From: JAVJQS01 sp040218815
GTDB lineage: Bacteria > Bacteroidota > Bacteroidia > Flavobacteriales_E > Vicingaceae
Direction of reading: 5' to 3'
NCBI GenBank assembly: GCA_040218815.1
Contig: JAVJQS010000004.1
Span: 372,001-436,000 of the forward strand
DNA: 64,000 nucleotides
The notes below the pieces were generated by a model, which was given only the letters and a program-made list of their open reading frames with translations, was not told where the DNA came from and searched no databases. Positions 17,990-26,302 of the stretch are shown in pieces. The position numbers and the translations under genes were made by a program. How positions within the stretch are numbered: position 1 is the first letter of the stretch; every line of letters begins with the position of its first letter.

Positions 17990-19576
17990 CTAATTAACCA
18001 GTTGAAACTTGCCTTTTCGTTGCAATACATTGCCGGTTTCATCCTTAAAAAGGACAACAAAAATATACATGCCTTTCGTGCAAACTTTTATTCCACACAG
18101 GCCATCCCATTCAAAGCGATCCATGTCCGAATATATTTCTTCCCCCCAGCGATTGTAAATAGTTAACTCAACCAAATTTGCATCATTCACTACTGGCTTA
18201 AAAACATCGTTTAATCCATCATTATTTGGGGAAAAGGCATTGGGAATAAAAATGATATCCTCTTTTGGAGTGCAGGCTGTAACTTCAATTTTATTACTCC
18301 TCAATATCCCACAGCTATAGGATGATTCTAGCCAATATCCCCCTCCTTTTGCAACCATTATAGATGAACTTGTTTCTCCTGTACTCCACAAATAATTAGG
18401 CAGTTGAATAGATGGATTAAGCTTTATTGGAATGTTTTCATCTTCATTTCGACAAATGTTGGTATCATTTCCAATAGTCAAACTCACATTAGGAACTGAG
18501 TCAATCAATATTATAACACTATCTTTCTGAACACCACAGAAACGCTCTACTTCTACACTATACATTCCTGCTTGATTTACCCTTATACTTTTTGTTGTAT
18601 CACCAGTATTCCATAAATAAGAATCAAACCCTGACTGTGCCTCAAGCTTTATAGCTTCTCCTTTACAAATCGTGGTGTCTTCTATTAAACTTAAAGGAGT
18701 TACTATTTTTAATCCTACATCTATTTCATCATATAAAAAGCCGCAGTCATCTAAATAGCAGGTAAGGCCATATACCCCCATACCATATATTACTAAGGAA
18801 TCTGCTCCCCAAGAATAGCTATCATAATTTGTTGGAGCTTTTAAGGTATATGGAAAATCTGTTGGACAAACAGTAATATCTCTACCCAATGGAGCCTCTA
18901 AGTGGACTGGTGAAACACTTACTAAATCAATCAAATAATAAATAAGCTTGTCGTTTTTAATTGTATATTCATTATCATTAAAGTTGCCGATCGTAATATA
19001 TCTTTCGCCACCTAAGGCTTTGTAAAGTTGGCTAACTTTAGTCCAATTTAAGGTGTCATTCCAAATTGAGTAAGAGCGAATTTGTGGAGTATATTGACTC
19101 AATACCTTATTAGTGATTTGATTCCAATTAGCTGTAGGGCTCTTAGAGATATATGCATCAATATTTCTAATTGACTTATGTTGATCATCAGTCGCACAGA
19201 TGTAATAGGAAACACAGTAAACACTATCTCTTTTGAGTGCCTGTATGAATTCCCCCCTATTATAAGTTACTTGATTATTCCCCCTATGGGCTGCAATTCC
19301 AACTGTATAACCAAATCCTTCTTTTGCAGCTTGGAATGTAAATCTATTTCTAGGTACGCTAAAAAACGAATCTAATGCACAGCTATTCACATATTTGCTT
19401 GTTGAGTAAGACTCCCAATTTATTGGTTTAGAATCACTACTATCTTCGTCAGGACAAATATTATATTGCTCGAAAGATGGGTTCTTAACAAGATTTTGAC
19501 TATTAACAGATATACTGCTAAGAAAAGCAAGCACAAACGAAGAATAAAAATAGAACAGATTAGTAGCTTCTTTCAA
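17990..19576 (-). CDS. Secreted protein with gliding-type (CHU_C, type B) T9SS sorting tail
   Basis: A 528-residue export product with a signal peptide (ending near SSISVNSQ), an N-terminal jelly-roll-like region starting NLVKNPSFEQYNICP, two Ig-like/PKD-like segments with the repeated pattern GFDSYLWNTGDTT and PNYLWSTGETSS, and a C-terminal CHU_C domain with IPNAFSPNNDGLNDVFKP, IYNRWGEEIY and the final KGKFQLVN. That tail is the type B signal for type IX secretion. The protein should reach the cell surface or medium; a lectin or adhesin role is possible but not shown. No catalytic motif was seen. Confidence 0.93.
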   Translation of the reverse strand: MKEATNLFYFYSSFVLAFLSSISVNSQNLVKNPSFEQYNICPDEDSSDSKPINWESYSTSKYVNSCALDSFFSVPRNRFTFQAAKEGFGYTVGIAAHRGNNQVTYNRGEFIQALKRDSVYCVSYYICATDDQHKSIRNIDAYISKSPTANWNQITNKVLSQYTPQIRSYSIWNDTLNWTKVSQLYKALGGERYITIGNFNDNEYTIKNDKLIYYLIDLVSVSPVHLEAPLGRDITVCPTDFPYTLKAPTNYDSYSWGADSLVIYGMGVYGLTCYLDDCGFLYDEIDVGLKIVTPLSLIEDTTICKGEAIKLEAQSGFDSYLWNTGDTTKSIRVNQAGMYSVEVERFCGVQKDSVIILIDSVPNVSLTIGNDTNICRNEDENIPIKLNPSIQLPNYLWSTGETSSSIMVAKGGGYWLESSYSCGILRSNKIEVTACTPKEDIIFIPNAFSPNNDGLNDVFKPVVNDANLVELTIYNRWGEEIYSDMDRFEWDGLCGIKVCTKGMYIFVVLFKDETGNVLQRKGKFQLVN

Positions 19577-19751
19577 AAAACAACTTCAATTGGTTTTAGA
19601 CATTCACTAACGGTTTAATAGAAGAATTTATTATTCATTCATCATTTAATGCTGACATTTGCAATCAAAATATATGGGTTTCTAGTAAAATCATTTATAT
19701 AGTTTAGCTAAAGATGCTTATCTTACAGCCCTGTTTAAAATCAAGCATAAA

Positions 19752-20135
19752 ATGGCAGAAAAAGTAGAATACTCCATGGAGTTTGTGGTGAAGGCCTCCC
19801 CTAAGATGTTATATAAATTCCTTTCCACTCCTTCAGGACTCTCCGAATGGTTTGCAGATAATGTGAATTCAAGAGGAAAAGAATACACCTTTATTTGGGA
19901 CGGATCGGAAGAAGTAGCGACTTTAGTAAATAAAAAAGCAGATAAGCACATTCGATTTAAGTGGGAAGAAGATGAAGAAGACGAATATTTCTTTGAGTTT
20001 AAATTAGAAATTGATGACCTAACAAATGATGTTTCTCTCATTATTACTGATTTTGCAGAGGAAGATGAAATTGAGGAGTCGAAATTGCTTTGGGAGAGCC
20101 AAGTGAACAGTCTGCTTCACGCAATTGGGTCCTAA
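19752..20135 (+). CDS. START-like (SRPBCC) domain protein
   Basis: A 127-residue single-domain protein. MAEKVEYSMEFVVKASP, LYKFLSTPSGLSEWFADNVN and the Trp-rich ends are typical of the Bacteroidota START-like family related to AHSA1/polyketide cyclase folds, which enclose a hydrophobic ligand. No cofactor motif or catalytic residue is evident and no function is established for this branch. It lies 48 bp upstream of the LptF/G-type permease gene, a pairing that may reflect cotranscription. Confidence 0.85.
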   Translation: MAEKVEYSMEFVVKASPKMLYKFLSTPSGLSEWFADNVNSRGKEYTFIWDGSEEVATLVNKKADKHIRFKWEEDEEDEYFFEFKLEIDDLTNDVSLIITDFAEEDEIEESKLLWESQVNSLLHAIGS

Positions 20136-20183
20136 CACAATAAATCCTTTATTGATTCGCTAAATTGAAGTAAAGGCACTTTT

Positions 20184-21626
20184 TTGAAAACATCCACTAA
20201 ATTTATAATCAAATCTTTTGCGTCGCCATTTATGGCGACTTTTTTCATTTCCATCTTCGTGTTATTGATGCAATTTTTATGGAAATACATCGATGATATT
20301 GTAGGCAAAGGATTGGAATGGACTGTAATTGTCAAATTGCTTTTTTACGTTTCCGCTAGTTTGGTGCCTATGGCTTTACCATTAGCCATTTTGCTCTCTT
20401 CTCTAATGACTTTTGGAAACCTTGGAGAGAATTATGAATTAGTAGCTTTTAAATCAGCAGGTATTTCCTTAAAAAGAGTACTACGACCTTTAGCAATGGT
20501 TATTTTAATGCTGAGTGGTATGGCTTTCCTATTTTCCAATTATTGGCTGCCCATTGCCAATTTAAAAAGTAAATCACTGCTTTATGATGTAAAAGAACAA
20601 AAGCCAACAATGGATATTCAAGCTGGAATATTCTCCAATGGTTTAGAAGGATTTTCTATTCGTGTAAAAAGAAAAAAAGTAATCGACGAAGTAGAGCATT
20701 TATACGACCTCTTAATATATGACCATAGGGCGGGGAAAGGAAATAGTTCCGTCATTACAGCTGAAGAGGGCATTATGACCATCACGGAAGATAAGCGATT
20801 CTTAGAGCTAACACTATTCAATGGTGAAAGCTATGATGAGCGTGAAGAGGAACGAAGAAAAAAAGATTATCCTTTAGCACGAACAAAGTTTGAAGAAGAC
20901 ATAATTCGGTTCAATCTATCTCAATTTCAATTGAACCGTACAGACGAAGAGCTGTTTAAAAATAACTATAAAATGCTAAATATGGCACAGTTAGATGCTG
21001 CCATTGATACGCTTAAGCAAAAAAAGGAGACACATTTTACAAATTTTAAAAATGGCTTAAAAAGCAGTAATTTTATTTTCAGAGAAATTAAGCGTCCAAC
21101 GAGTAATTTAGCAATCCGTAAAAGACCAATCGTGCTAGATCGCTTAATCGATACATTAAATCTAGCACAGCAGCGTCAGCTCTTCAATACAGCTTCCAAT
21201 ATGGGAAGAAATGCTAAATCTCGCTTAAGTAGTATAGCTCAAGACCAATACAACAGAAACAAGTACATTAACTCCCACCTTATTCAATGGCATCAAAAAT
21301 TGACTTTGCCATTTGCTTGCATCATTCTCTTTTTAATTGGTGCACCACTAGGGGCAATTATTCGCAAGGGAGGCTTAGGCATGCCAATTGTAATTTCGGT
21401 GATATTCTTTTTAATCTTCCATATCTTAAGTATTACCGGTGAAAAAATGGCGAAAGAAAGCGCTATTTCTGCTTTTGGCGGAATGTGGATGGCTTCCATG
21501 ATATTATTTCCCTTGGGTATCTTTTTTACTCTAAAAGCTACTAGTGACTCCCCAATTTTTAATGCAAACAATTATGTTGATGCACTAAAATCGCTATTTA
21601 AAAAGAAAAATGCTAAGGTCAATTAA
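20184..21626 (+). CDS. LptF/LptG family permease (lipopolysaccharide export)
   Basis: The 480-residue product begins at TTG (20184). Three membrane segments lie in the first 120 residues, a large soluble region (about 130-360) follows, and three segments close the protein (about 370-460), the layout of YjgP/YjgQ permeases. Motifs include an early hydrophobic helix FASPFMATFFISIFVLLMQF and the late PFACIILFLIGAPLGAIIRKGG. LptF and LptG form the membrane part of the LptB2FG transporter that extracts LPS from the inner membrane. The periplasmic insert is unusually long and charged (Lys/Gln-rich around 260-330), as often seen in Bacteroidota. Confidence 0.92.
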   Translation: MKTSTKFIIKSFASPFMATFFISIFVLLMQFLWKYIDDIVGKGLEWTVIVKLLFYVSASLVPMALPLAILLSSLMTFGNLGENYELVAFKSAGISLKRVLRPLAMVILMLSGMAFLFSNYWLPIANLKSKSLLYDVKEQKPTMDIQAGIFSNGLEGFSIRVKRKKVIDEVEHLYDLLIYDHRAGKGNSSVITAEEGIMTITEDKRFLELTLFNGESYDEREEERRKKDYPLARTKFEEDIIRFNLSQFQLNRTDEELFKNNYKMLNMAQLDAAIDTLKQKKETHFTNFKNGLKSSNFIFREIKRPTSNLAIRKRPIVLDRLIDTLNLAQQRQLFNTASNMGRNAKSRLSSIAQDQYNRNKYINSHLIQWHQKLTLPFACIILFLIGAPLGAIIRKGGLGMPIVISVIFFLIFHILSITGEKMAKESAISAFGGMWMASMILFPLGIFFTLKATSDSPIFNANNYVDALKSLFKKKNAKVN

Positions 21627-21654
21627 TTAGTTGAAGAAGTAATTAGATACATAT

Positions 21655-22821
21655 ATGAAAATTGGTATACTTCTTTCCCGCTTTCCTTACCCTCTAGAGA
21701 AAGGTGATAAATTAAGAGCTTTTCATCAAATTCGTGAGCTTTCAAAGTCAAACGAAATTTACCTTTGCGCCATTTCAAAAGATAAAATTAATCAAAATCA
21801 GTTGGATCAACTAAGCAGCTACTGCACTGAAATAAAGGTAGTAAAGCTAAGTAAACTGACTATTTTTATAAATTTAGTCTATGGTTTAATTTTCACAAAA
21901 CTTCCCTTACAAGTAGCTTATTTCTTTAAAAAAAATTCAAAGAAAAGTGTACAAGATTTCTTCTTAGCAAATAATGTAGATCATATTTATTGCCAATTAA
22001 TTCGAGTAAGCGAATATGTGAAAGACATGAATCAAGTTCCAAAAACATTAGATTACATGGATGCATTATCAAGAGGAATGGAAAGGCGACTAATTAATGC
22101 AAGTGTTTTTCTAAAACCTTGGATTCAAGTTGAGACTAATCGACTAAAACGCTACGAGCACTTTATATTCCCTTCATTTGAAAAGCATTGTATTATTTCA
22201 GAGCAGGATAGAGACTTAATTGTTCATGCTCAAAACCATGAAATTGAAATCATTAGGAATGGTGTTGATCAAAATTATTTCAAGCCTAAAGTAACTACAA
22301 AAGAGTATGATTTAGTTTTTACAGGCAATATGTCCTACCCGCCAAACATTGAAGGGACAAGCTATTTAGTTGAAAAGGTTTTACCCTTAATTTGGAAAGA
22401 TTATCCTAATATAAATTTGGCAATAATCGGCGCAAACCCAAGTAAAAAAGTTAAAAAGTTAGCTAGCAAAAAAGTTTTTGTTAGTGGCTGGGTAGATGAT
22501 ATGAGAGTCTATTATGCAAAATCAAGAATATTTGTAGCTCCCATGTTAATTGGCACTGGCCTACAGAATAAGCTATTAGAAGCCATGGCTATGAAAATTC
22601 CATGCATTACTACTCCCTTAGCAAATAATGCGCTAAAAGCAACTCCAAATAAAAGCGTCTTGATAGCCAATGATCCTGAGGAGTTTAAAAATTGTATAAT
22701 TAAACTTCTAAAGAATCTTAATCTGACTGATGAAATCTCCAATAATGCCTTTAAGTTTGTAGGTGAAAAATATTCGTGGGAAAAAAGTGTAGAACAACTA
22801 AAGCTATTGATGTTATCTTGA
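21655..22821 (+). CDS. Family 4 glycosyltransferase
   Basis: A 388-residue GT-B enzyme. The N-terminus MKIGILLSRFPYPLEKGDKL resembles sugar transferases of exopolysaccharide systems (TIGR03087-like). The C-terminal half has DLVFTGNMSYPPN, the donor site FVAPMLIGTGLQNKLLEAMA with the E-x7-E-type arrangement, and EIIRNGVD. It should transfer a sugar from a nucleotide donor to a lipid or glycan in envelope synthesis. It is 28 bp after the Lpt permease and near a GT9 gene, so LPS or surface glycan assembly is plausible; acceptor unknown. Confidence 0.88.
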   Translation: MKIGILLSRFPYPLEKGDKLRAFHQIRELSKSNEIYLCAISKDKINQNQLDQLSSYCTEIKVVKLSKLTIFINLVYGLIFTKLPLQVAYFFKKNSKKSVQDFFLANNVDHIYCQLIRVSEYVKDMNQVPKTLDYMDALSRGMERRLINASVFLKPWIQVETNRLKRYEHFIFPSFEKHCIISEQDRDLIVHAQNHEIEIIRNGVDQNYFKPKVTTKEYDLVFTGNMSYPPNIEGTSYLVEKVLPLIWKDYPNINLAIIGANPSKKVKKLASKKVFVSGWVDDMRVYYAKSRIFVAPMLIGTGLQNKLLEAMAMKIPCITTPLANNALKATPNKSVLIANDPEEFKNCIIKLLKNLNLTDEISNNAFKFVGEKYSWEKSVEQLKLLMLS

Positions 22822-22875
22822 CTCCAGTTAATATCTACAAATTGTCAAGATTTTAAAAGATCATAATTTATAAGA

Positions 22876-23691
22876 ATGAAAGATTTAAAAGAGAAAATTG
22901 AAGCTGCATGGGAGGACCGGGCTTTATTAAACGATGAAAAAACAGTGAAGGCGATAGAGAAAGTAATCAGCTTAATTGATGACGGACAATTGAGATGTGC
23001 TGAACCTAGCTCTGATGGATGGATAGTGAATGAATGGGTTAAAAAAGCAGTAGTTCTCTACTTTCCCATCCGAAAAATGGAAACAATTGAGGTAGGCCCC
23101 TTTGAGTTTCACGATAAAATGGCTTTAAAAGGAAATTATGCAAAAAAGGGGATACGAGTGGTCCCCCATGCCATTGCCCGTTATGGTGCTTATATTTCAA
23201 AAGGAGTAATTATGATGCCTTCTTACGTTAATATCGGAGCCTATGTAGATGCTGGAACTATGGTTGATACTTGGGCTACCGTTGGAAGCTGTGCACAAGT
23301 TGGAAAAAACGTTCACCTCAGTGGTGGTGTTGGTATCGGTGGTGTTTTAGAACCCTTGCAAGCAGCTCCAGTAATTATTGAAGATGGTTGCTTTATTGGT
23401 TCTAGATGTATTGTGGTTGAAGGAGTACACATAGAAAAAGAAGCAGTATTAGGTGCCAATGTGGTGCTAACCAAGAGCACAAAAATAATTGATGTAAGCG
23501 GTGATGAACCTGTTGAATTTAAAGGTAAAGTGCCAAGCCGATCTGTAGTTATACCAGGTTCTTACACCAAAAAATTTAATGCTGGAGAATTTCAAGTACC
23601 TTGTGCACTCATAATTGGAAAAAGAAAAGCAAGCACCGACTTGAAAACCTCTTTAAATAATGTCTTGAGAGAGTTTGAAGTAGCCGTTTAA
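22876..23691 (+). CDS. dapD: Tetrahydrodipicolinate N-succinyltransferase
   Basis: Converts tetrahydrodipicolinate and succinyl-CoA to N-succinyl-2-amino-6-oxopimelate in lysine and peptidoglycan precursor synthesis. The 271-residue length matches the family. After a helical N-terminus come left-handed beta-helix hexapeptide turns from about 105 to 220, including GAYVDAGTMVDTWATVGSCA and GGVGIGGVLEPLQAAPVIIE, and the closing region PCALIIGKRKASTDLKTSLN. It sits between two glycosyltransferases and 7 bp before the GT9 gene. Confidence 0.96.
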   Translation: MKDLKEKIEAAWEDRALLNDEKTVKAIEKVISLIDDGQLRCAEPSSDGWIVNEWVKKAVVLYFPIRKMETIEVGPFEFHDKMALKGNYAKKGIRVVPHAIARYGAYISKGVIMMPSYVNIGAYVDAGTMVDTWATVGSCAQVGKNVHLSGGVGIGGVLEPLQAAPVIIEDGCFIGSRCIVVEGVHIEKEAVLGANVVLTKSTKIIDVSGDEPVEFKGKVPSRSVVIPGSYTKKFNAGEFQVPCALIIGKRKASTDLKTSLNNVLREFEVAV

Positions 23692-23698
23692 TCCACGC

Positions 23699-24697
23699 AT
23701 GAAGAAGATTTTAATCATACAAACCGCTTTTATTGGAGATGTAATTTTAGCAACTCCAATCATTGAAAAACTCAGCGAATTTTACCCTGAAGCAAAAATT
23801 GATTTTTTGCTGCGTCGGGGAAATGGCGGTTTATTGAAGGAGCACCCAAAGTTAAATGACGTTTACATTTGGAAGAAGGACCAAAGTAAATACGCCAACC
23901 TCTTGAAAATCATATACGTTGTAAGACGTAAAAATTACGATTGCGTTATAAATATTCAACGTCACTTTGCATCAGGATTAATAACCGCATTATCTAACGC
24001 TAGATTAAAGGTTGGATTTCGAAAAAACCCTTTTTCCTTTACCTTTGATAAAAAGATAGGACACCGCTTAATCGGTCAGCATGAATCTGGCAGAAACCTG
24101 AGCTTAGTTAAAGAACTCACGGACGACAAATATGTCCGCCCAAAATTATATCCCCGAAAGGTTGATTATGCATCTGTAATTAAATACCAAGGACTCCCCT
24201 ATTTGTGCGTTGCACCTACATCAGTTTGGGAAACAAAACAGTTACCAGCACTAAAATGGGTTGAAATTATTTTAGCCCAAGAGGACGAATGGATTATTTA
24301 TTTATTAGGCGGAAAAGCTGACGAGGCTGCATGTGATGAAATTCAAGAAATGTGTGGCCGTAGTAACGTGATTAATTTAGCAGGGAAATTGGGCTTTTTG
24401 GAATCTGCCGCTCTTATGGAAAAGGCGAGTATGAATTACGTAAATGATTCAGCACCAATGCATATGGCATCTGCAATGAATGCTCCAACAAATGCAGTTT
24501 ATTGCTCCACTATCCCTTCTTTTGGCTTTGGTCCACTTGGAGATCATTCAAAAGTAATTGAAACCCAAGAAGAATTAAGTTGCCGACCATGCGGACTTCA
24601 TGGTAAAAAGAGCTGTCCACTAGGTCATTTTGATTGTGCCTATTCTATCAAGAAAGATCAATTTGATCGACCTAAATATCCTGAATTGCAAGGTTGA
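23699..24697 (+). CDS. Family 9 glycosyltransferase (heptosyltransferase-like)
   Basis: A 332-residue GT-B enzyme. The N-terminus MKKILIIQTAFIGDVILATP is the GT9 signature; the donor half contains YVNDSAPMHMASAMN and the family tail SCRPCGLHGKKSCPLGHFDC. GT9 proteins add heptose or similar sugars to the LPS core on the cytoplasmic side of the inner membrane. It follows dapD by 7 bp and converges on the aldehyde dehydrogenase gene with a 27-bp gap. The exact sugar is not predictable. Confidence 0.92.
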   Translation: MKKILIIQTAFIGDVILATPIIEKLSEFYPEAKIDFLLRRGNGGLLKEHPKLNDVYIWKKDQSKYANLLKIIYVVRRKNYDCVINIQRHFASGLITALSNARLKVGFRKNPFSFTFDKKIGHRLIGQHESGRNLSLVKELTDDKYVRPKLYPRKVDYASVIKYQGLPYLCVAPTSVWETKQLPALKWVEIILAQEDEWIIYLLGGKADEAACDEIQEMCGRSNVINLAGKLGFLESAALMEKASMNYVNDSAPMHMASAMNAPTNAVYCSTIPSFGFGPLGDHSKVIETQEELSCRPCGLHGKKSCPLGHFDCAYSIKKDQFDRPKYPELQG

Positions 24698-24724
24698 TAA
24701 TTGGAAAATTTAACAATTCCTCCA

Positions 24725-26155
24725 CTAATAAACAACCAACCTACCCTCTGTCATTTCATCCATGGCGTATTTTAAGCCTTCTCTACCTAAGCCTGAATCT
24801 TTTACGCCTCCATAAGGCATGTGGTCAATTCGGAACCCTGGGATGTTGTTCATCATAATGCCTCCTACTTCCAAATGCTCTGTCGCCAATTTAAAATGAG
24901 CTAATGAATTTGTAAAGACACCTACTTGCAAGCCATACTTTGAGTTGTTATTCATGGCTAACAACTCCTCAAAGCTTTCCCCTTTTTCCAAAATAGCAAC
25001 TGGTCCAAAAACCTCTTCTGCTGCAACTTTCATGTCGGGAGTGCTGTTTGTAATTAAAGTCGGTTTATAAATGTTGTGCTTTTCACTCTGTATGTTTCCT
25101 CCAAGTAATACTTTAGCTCCACCTGCCTTTGCTTCATTCACCCAATCGCTAATTCTATTCAAATGTCCCTTGTCGATTACTGGTCCAACAGAAACGTCTT
25201 TATCTTGGGCATTACCTACTTTTAGTTTTTTAATGGAAGCAATAAGTGCTTTTTCAAACTTATCATATACTTTAGCATGTACGAAAATACGTTGCGTCGA
25301 AATACAGATCTGTCCAGCATACAAGTAGGCACCTTTGGCTACTAAGTCAGTAATGGACTCAACATCCGCATCCTCATCGACAATAACGGCGGCATTTCCA
25401 CCCAATTCTAAGGTAACTTTCTTTTTACCGCAAATACTTTTAAGGTACCAGCCTACTTTATCACTACCAGTAAATGAGAGCTTCGCTACACGCTCGTCTT
25501 TCACTAATTTTTCTGCAACCGGAATATCGCAACACAATACATTTATTACGCCTCCAGGGTAACCCACCTCTTTTAATAATTCAGCAAAAGCCAAGCAAGT
25601 CATAGGCGCTTGAGGCGCTGGTTTAATAACAACTGTACAACCTACAGCTAAGGCAGGAGCTACTTTATGCATCACCAAGTTTAGAGGAAAATTGAAAGGA
25701 GTTATGCAGGCTATTACACCAATTGGAAAGCGTTTAGTAAAAGCTGTTTTACCTTCTCCAGCATCCCAATCCATCGGAATCATTTCACCTCCGAAACGTG
25801 TTGTTTCTTCAATGGCTAAACGCAAGGTGGTTAAGCAACGTTGAATTTCATTGGTGGCGTATGAGCGGGGCTTCCCTCCTTCATTTATGATTAAGTCAAT
25901 GAATTTTTCTTGTTGGACTTCTAATTTATCATAAAGCTTTTGCATCATTTCTGCACGTTTACCGGCAGACCATTTCTTGGTGATTTCAAAGGCAGCTAAT
26001 GCAGCTTTAATGGCTTCTTCCATCTGTTCTTCGGAAGCTTGAGGGATTTTTCCAATTTCATGGCCTTGGTATTTATCCAACACGCTTAAAAACTCTCCAC
26101 TTCCTTCGCTTAACCACTTGTTGTTAACGAAATTGCTTTTTTGAAAGGACTCCAT
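24725..26155 (-). CDS. NAD(P)-dependent aldehyde dehydrogenase
   Basis: The 476-residue protein holds every catalytic mark of the family: Asn155 in TPFNFPLN, Lys178 in VIKPAPQAP, Glu250 in TLELGGNA and the nucleophile Cys284 in GQICISTQR. It oxidises an aldehyde to the acid. Substrate is not evident; the position downstream of the amine-handling locus, with 147 bp separating it from the symporter gene on the same strand, makes an amino-aldehyde from the upstream aminotransferase a sensible guess. The gap makes cotranscription uncertain. Confidence 0.93.
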   Translation of the reverse strand: MESFQKSNFVNNKWLSEGSGEFLSVLDKYQGHEIGKIPQASEEQMEEAIKAALAAFEITKKWSAGKRAEMMQKLYDKLEVQQEKFIDLIINEGGKPRSYATNEIQRCLTTLRLAIEETTRFGGEMIPMDWDAGEGKTAFTKRFPIGVIACITPFNFPLNLVMHKVAPALAVGCTVVIKPAPQAPMTCLAFAELLKEVGYPGGVINVLCCDIPVAEKLVKDERVAKLSFTGSDKVGWYLKSICGKKKVTLELGGNAAVIVDEDADVESITDLVAKGAYLYAGQICISTQRIFVHAKVYDKFEKALIASIKKLKVGNAQDKDVSVGPVIDKGHLNRISDWVNEAKAGGAKVLLGGNIQSEKHNIYKPTLITNSTPDMKVAAEEVFGPVAILEKGESFEELLAMNNNSKYGLQVGVFTNSLAHFKLATEHLEVGGIMMNNIPGFRIDHMPYGGVKDSGLGREGLKYAMDEMTEGRLVVY

Positions 26156-26302
26156 TGTAATTTAATTTTTGAAAGAATTGATTGCTTTATTAATTAATTG
26201 AACCCTCAAAATTCGGCATTTGAAACAGAAGAAAATTGCATTGCCATTTTTAATTTATGCACTAAAAATTAGCCTATTAAATACCAGGTTTAAGCTTTAA
26301 TA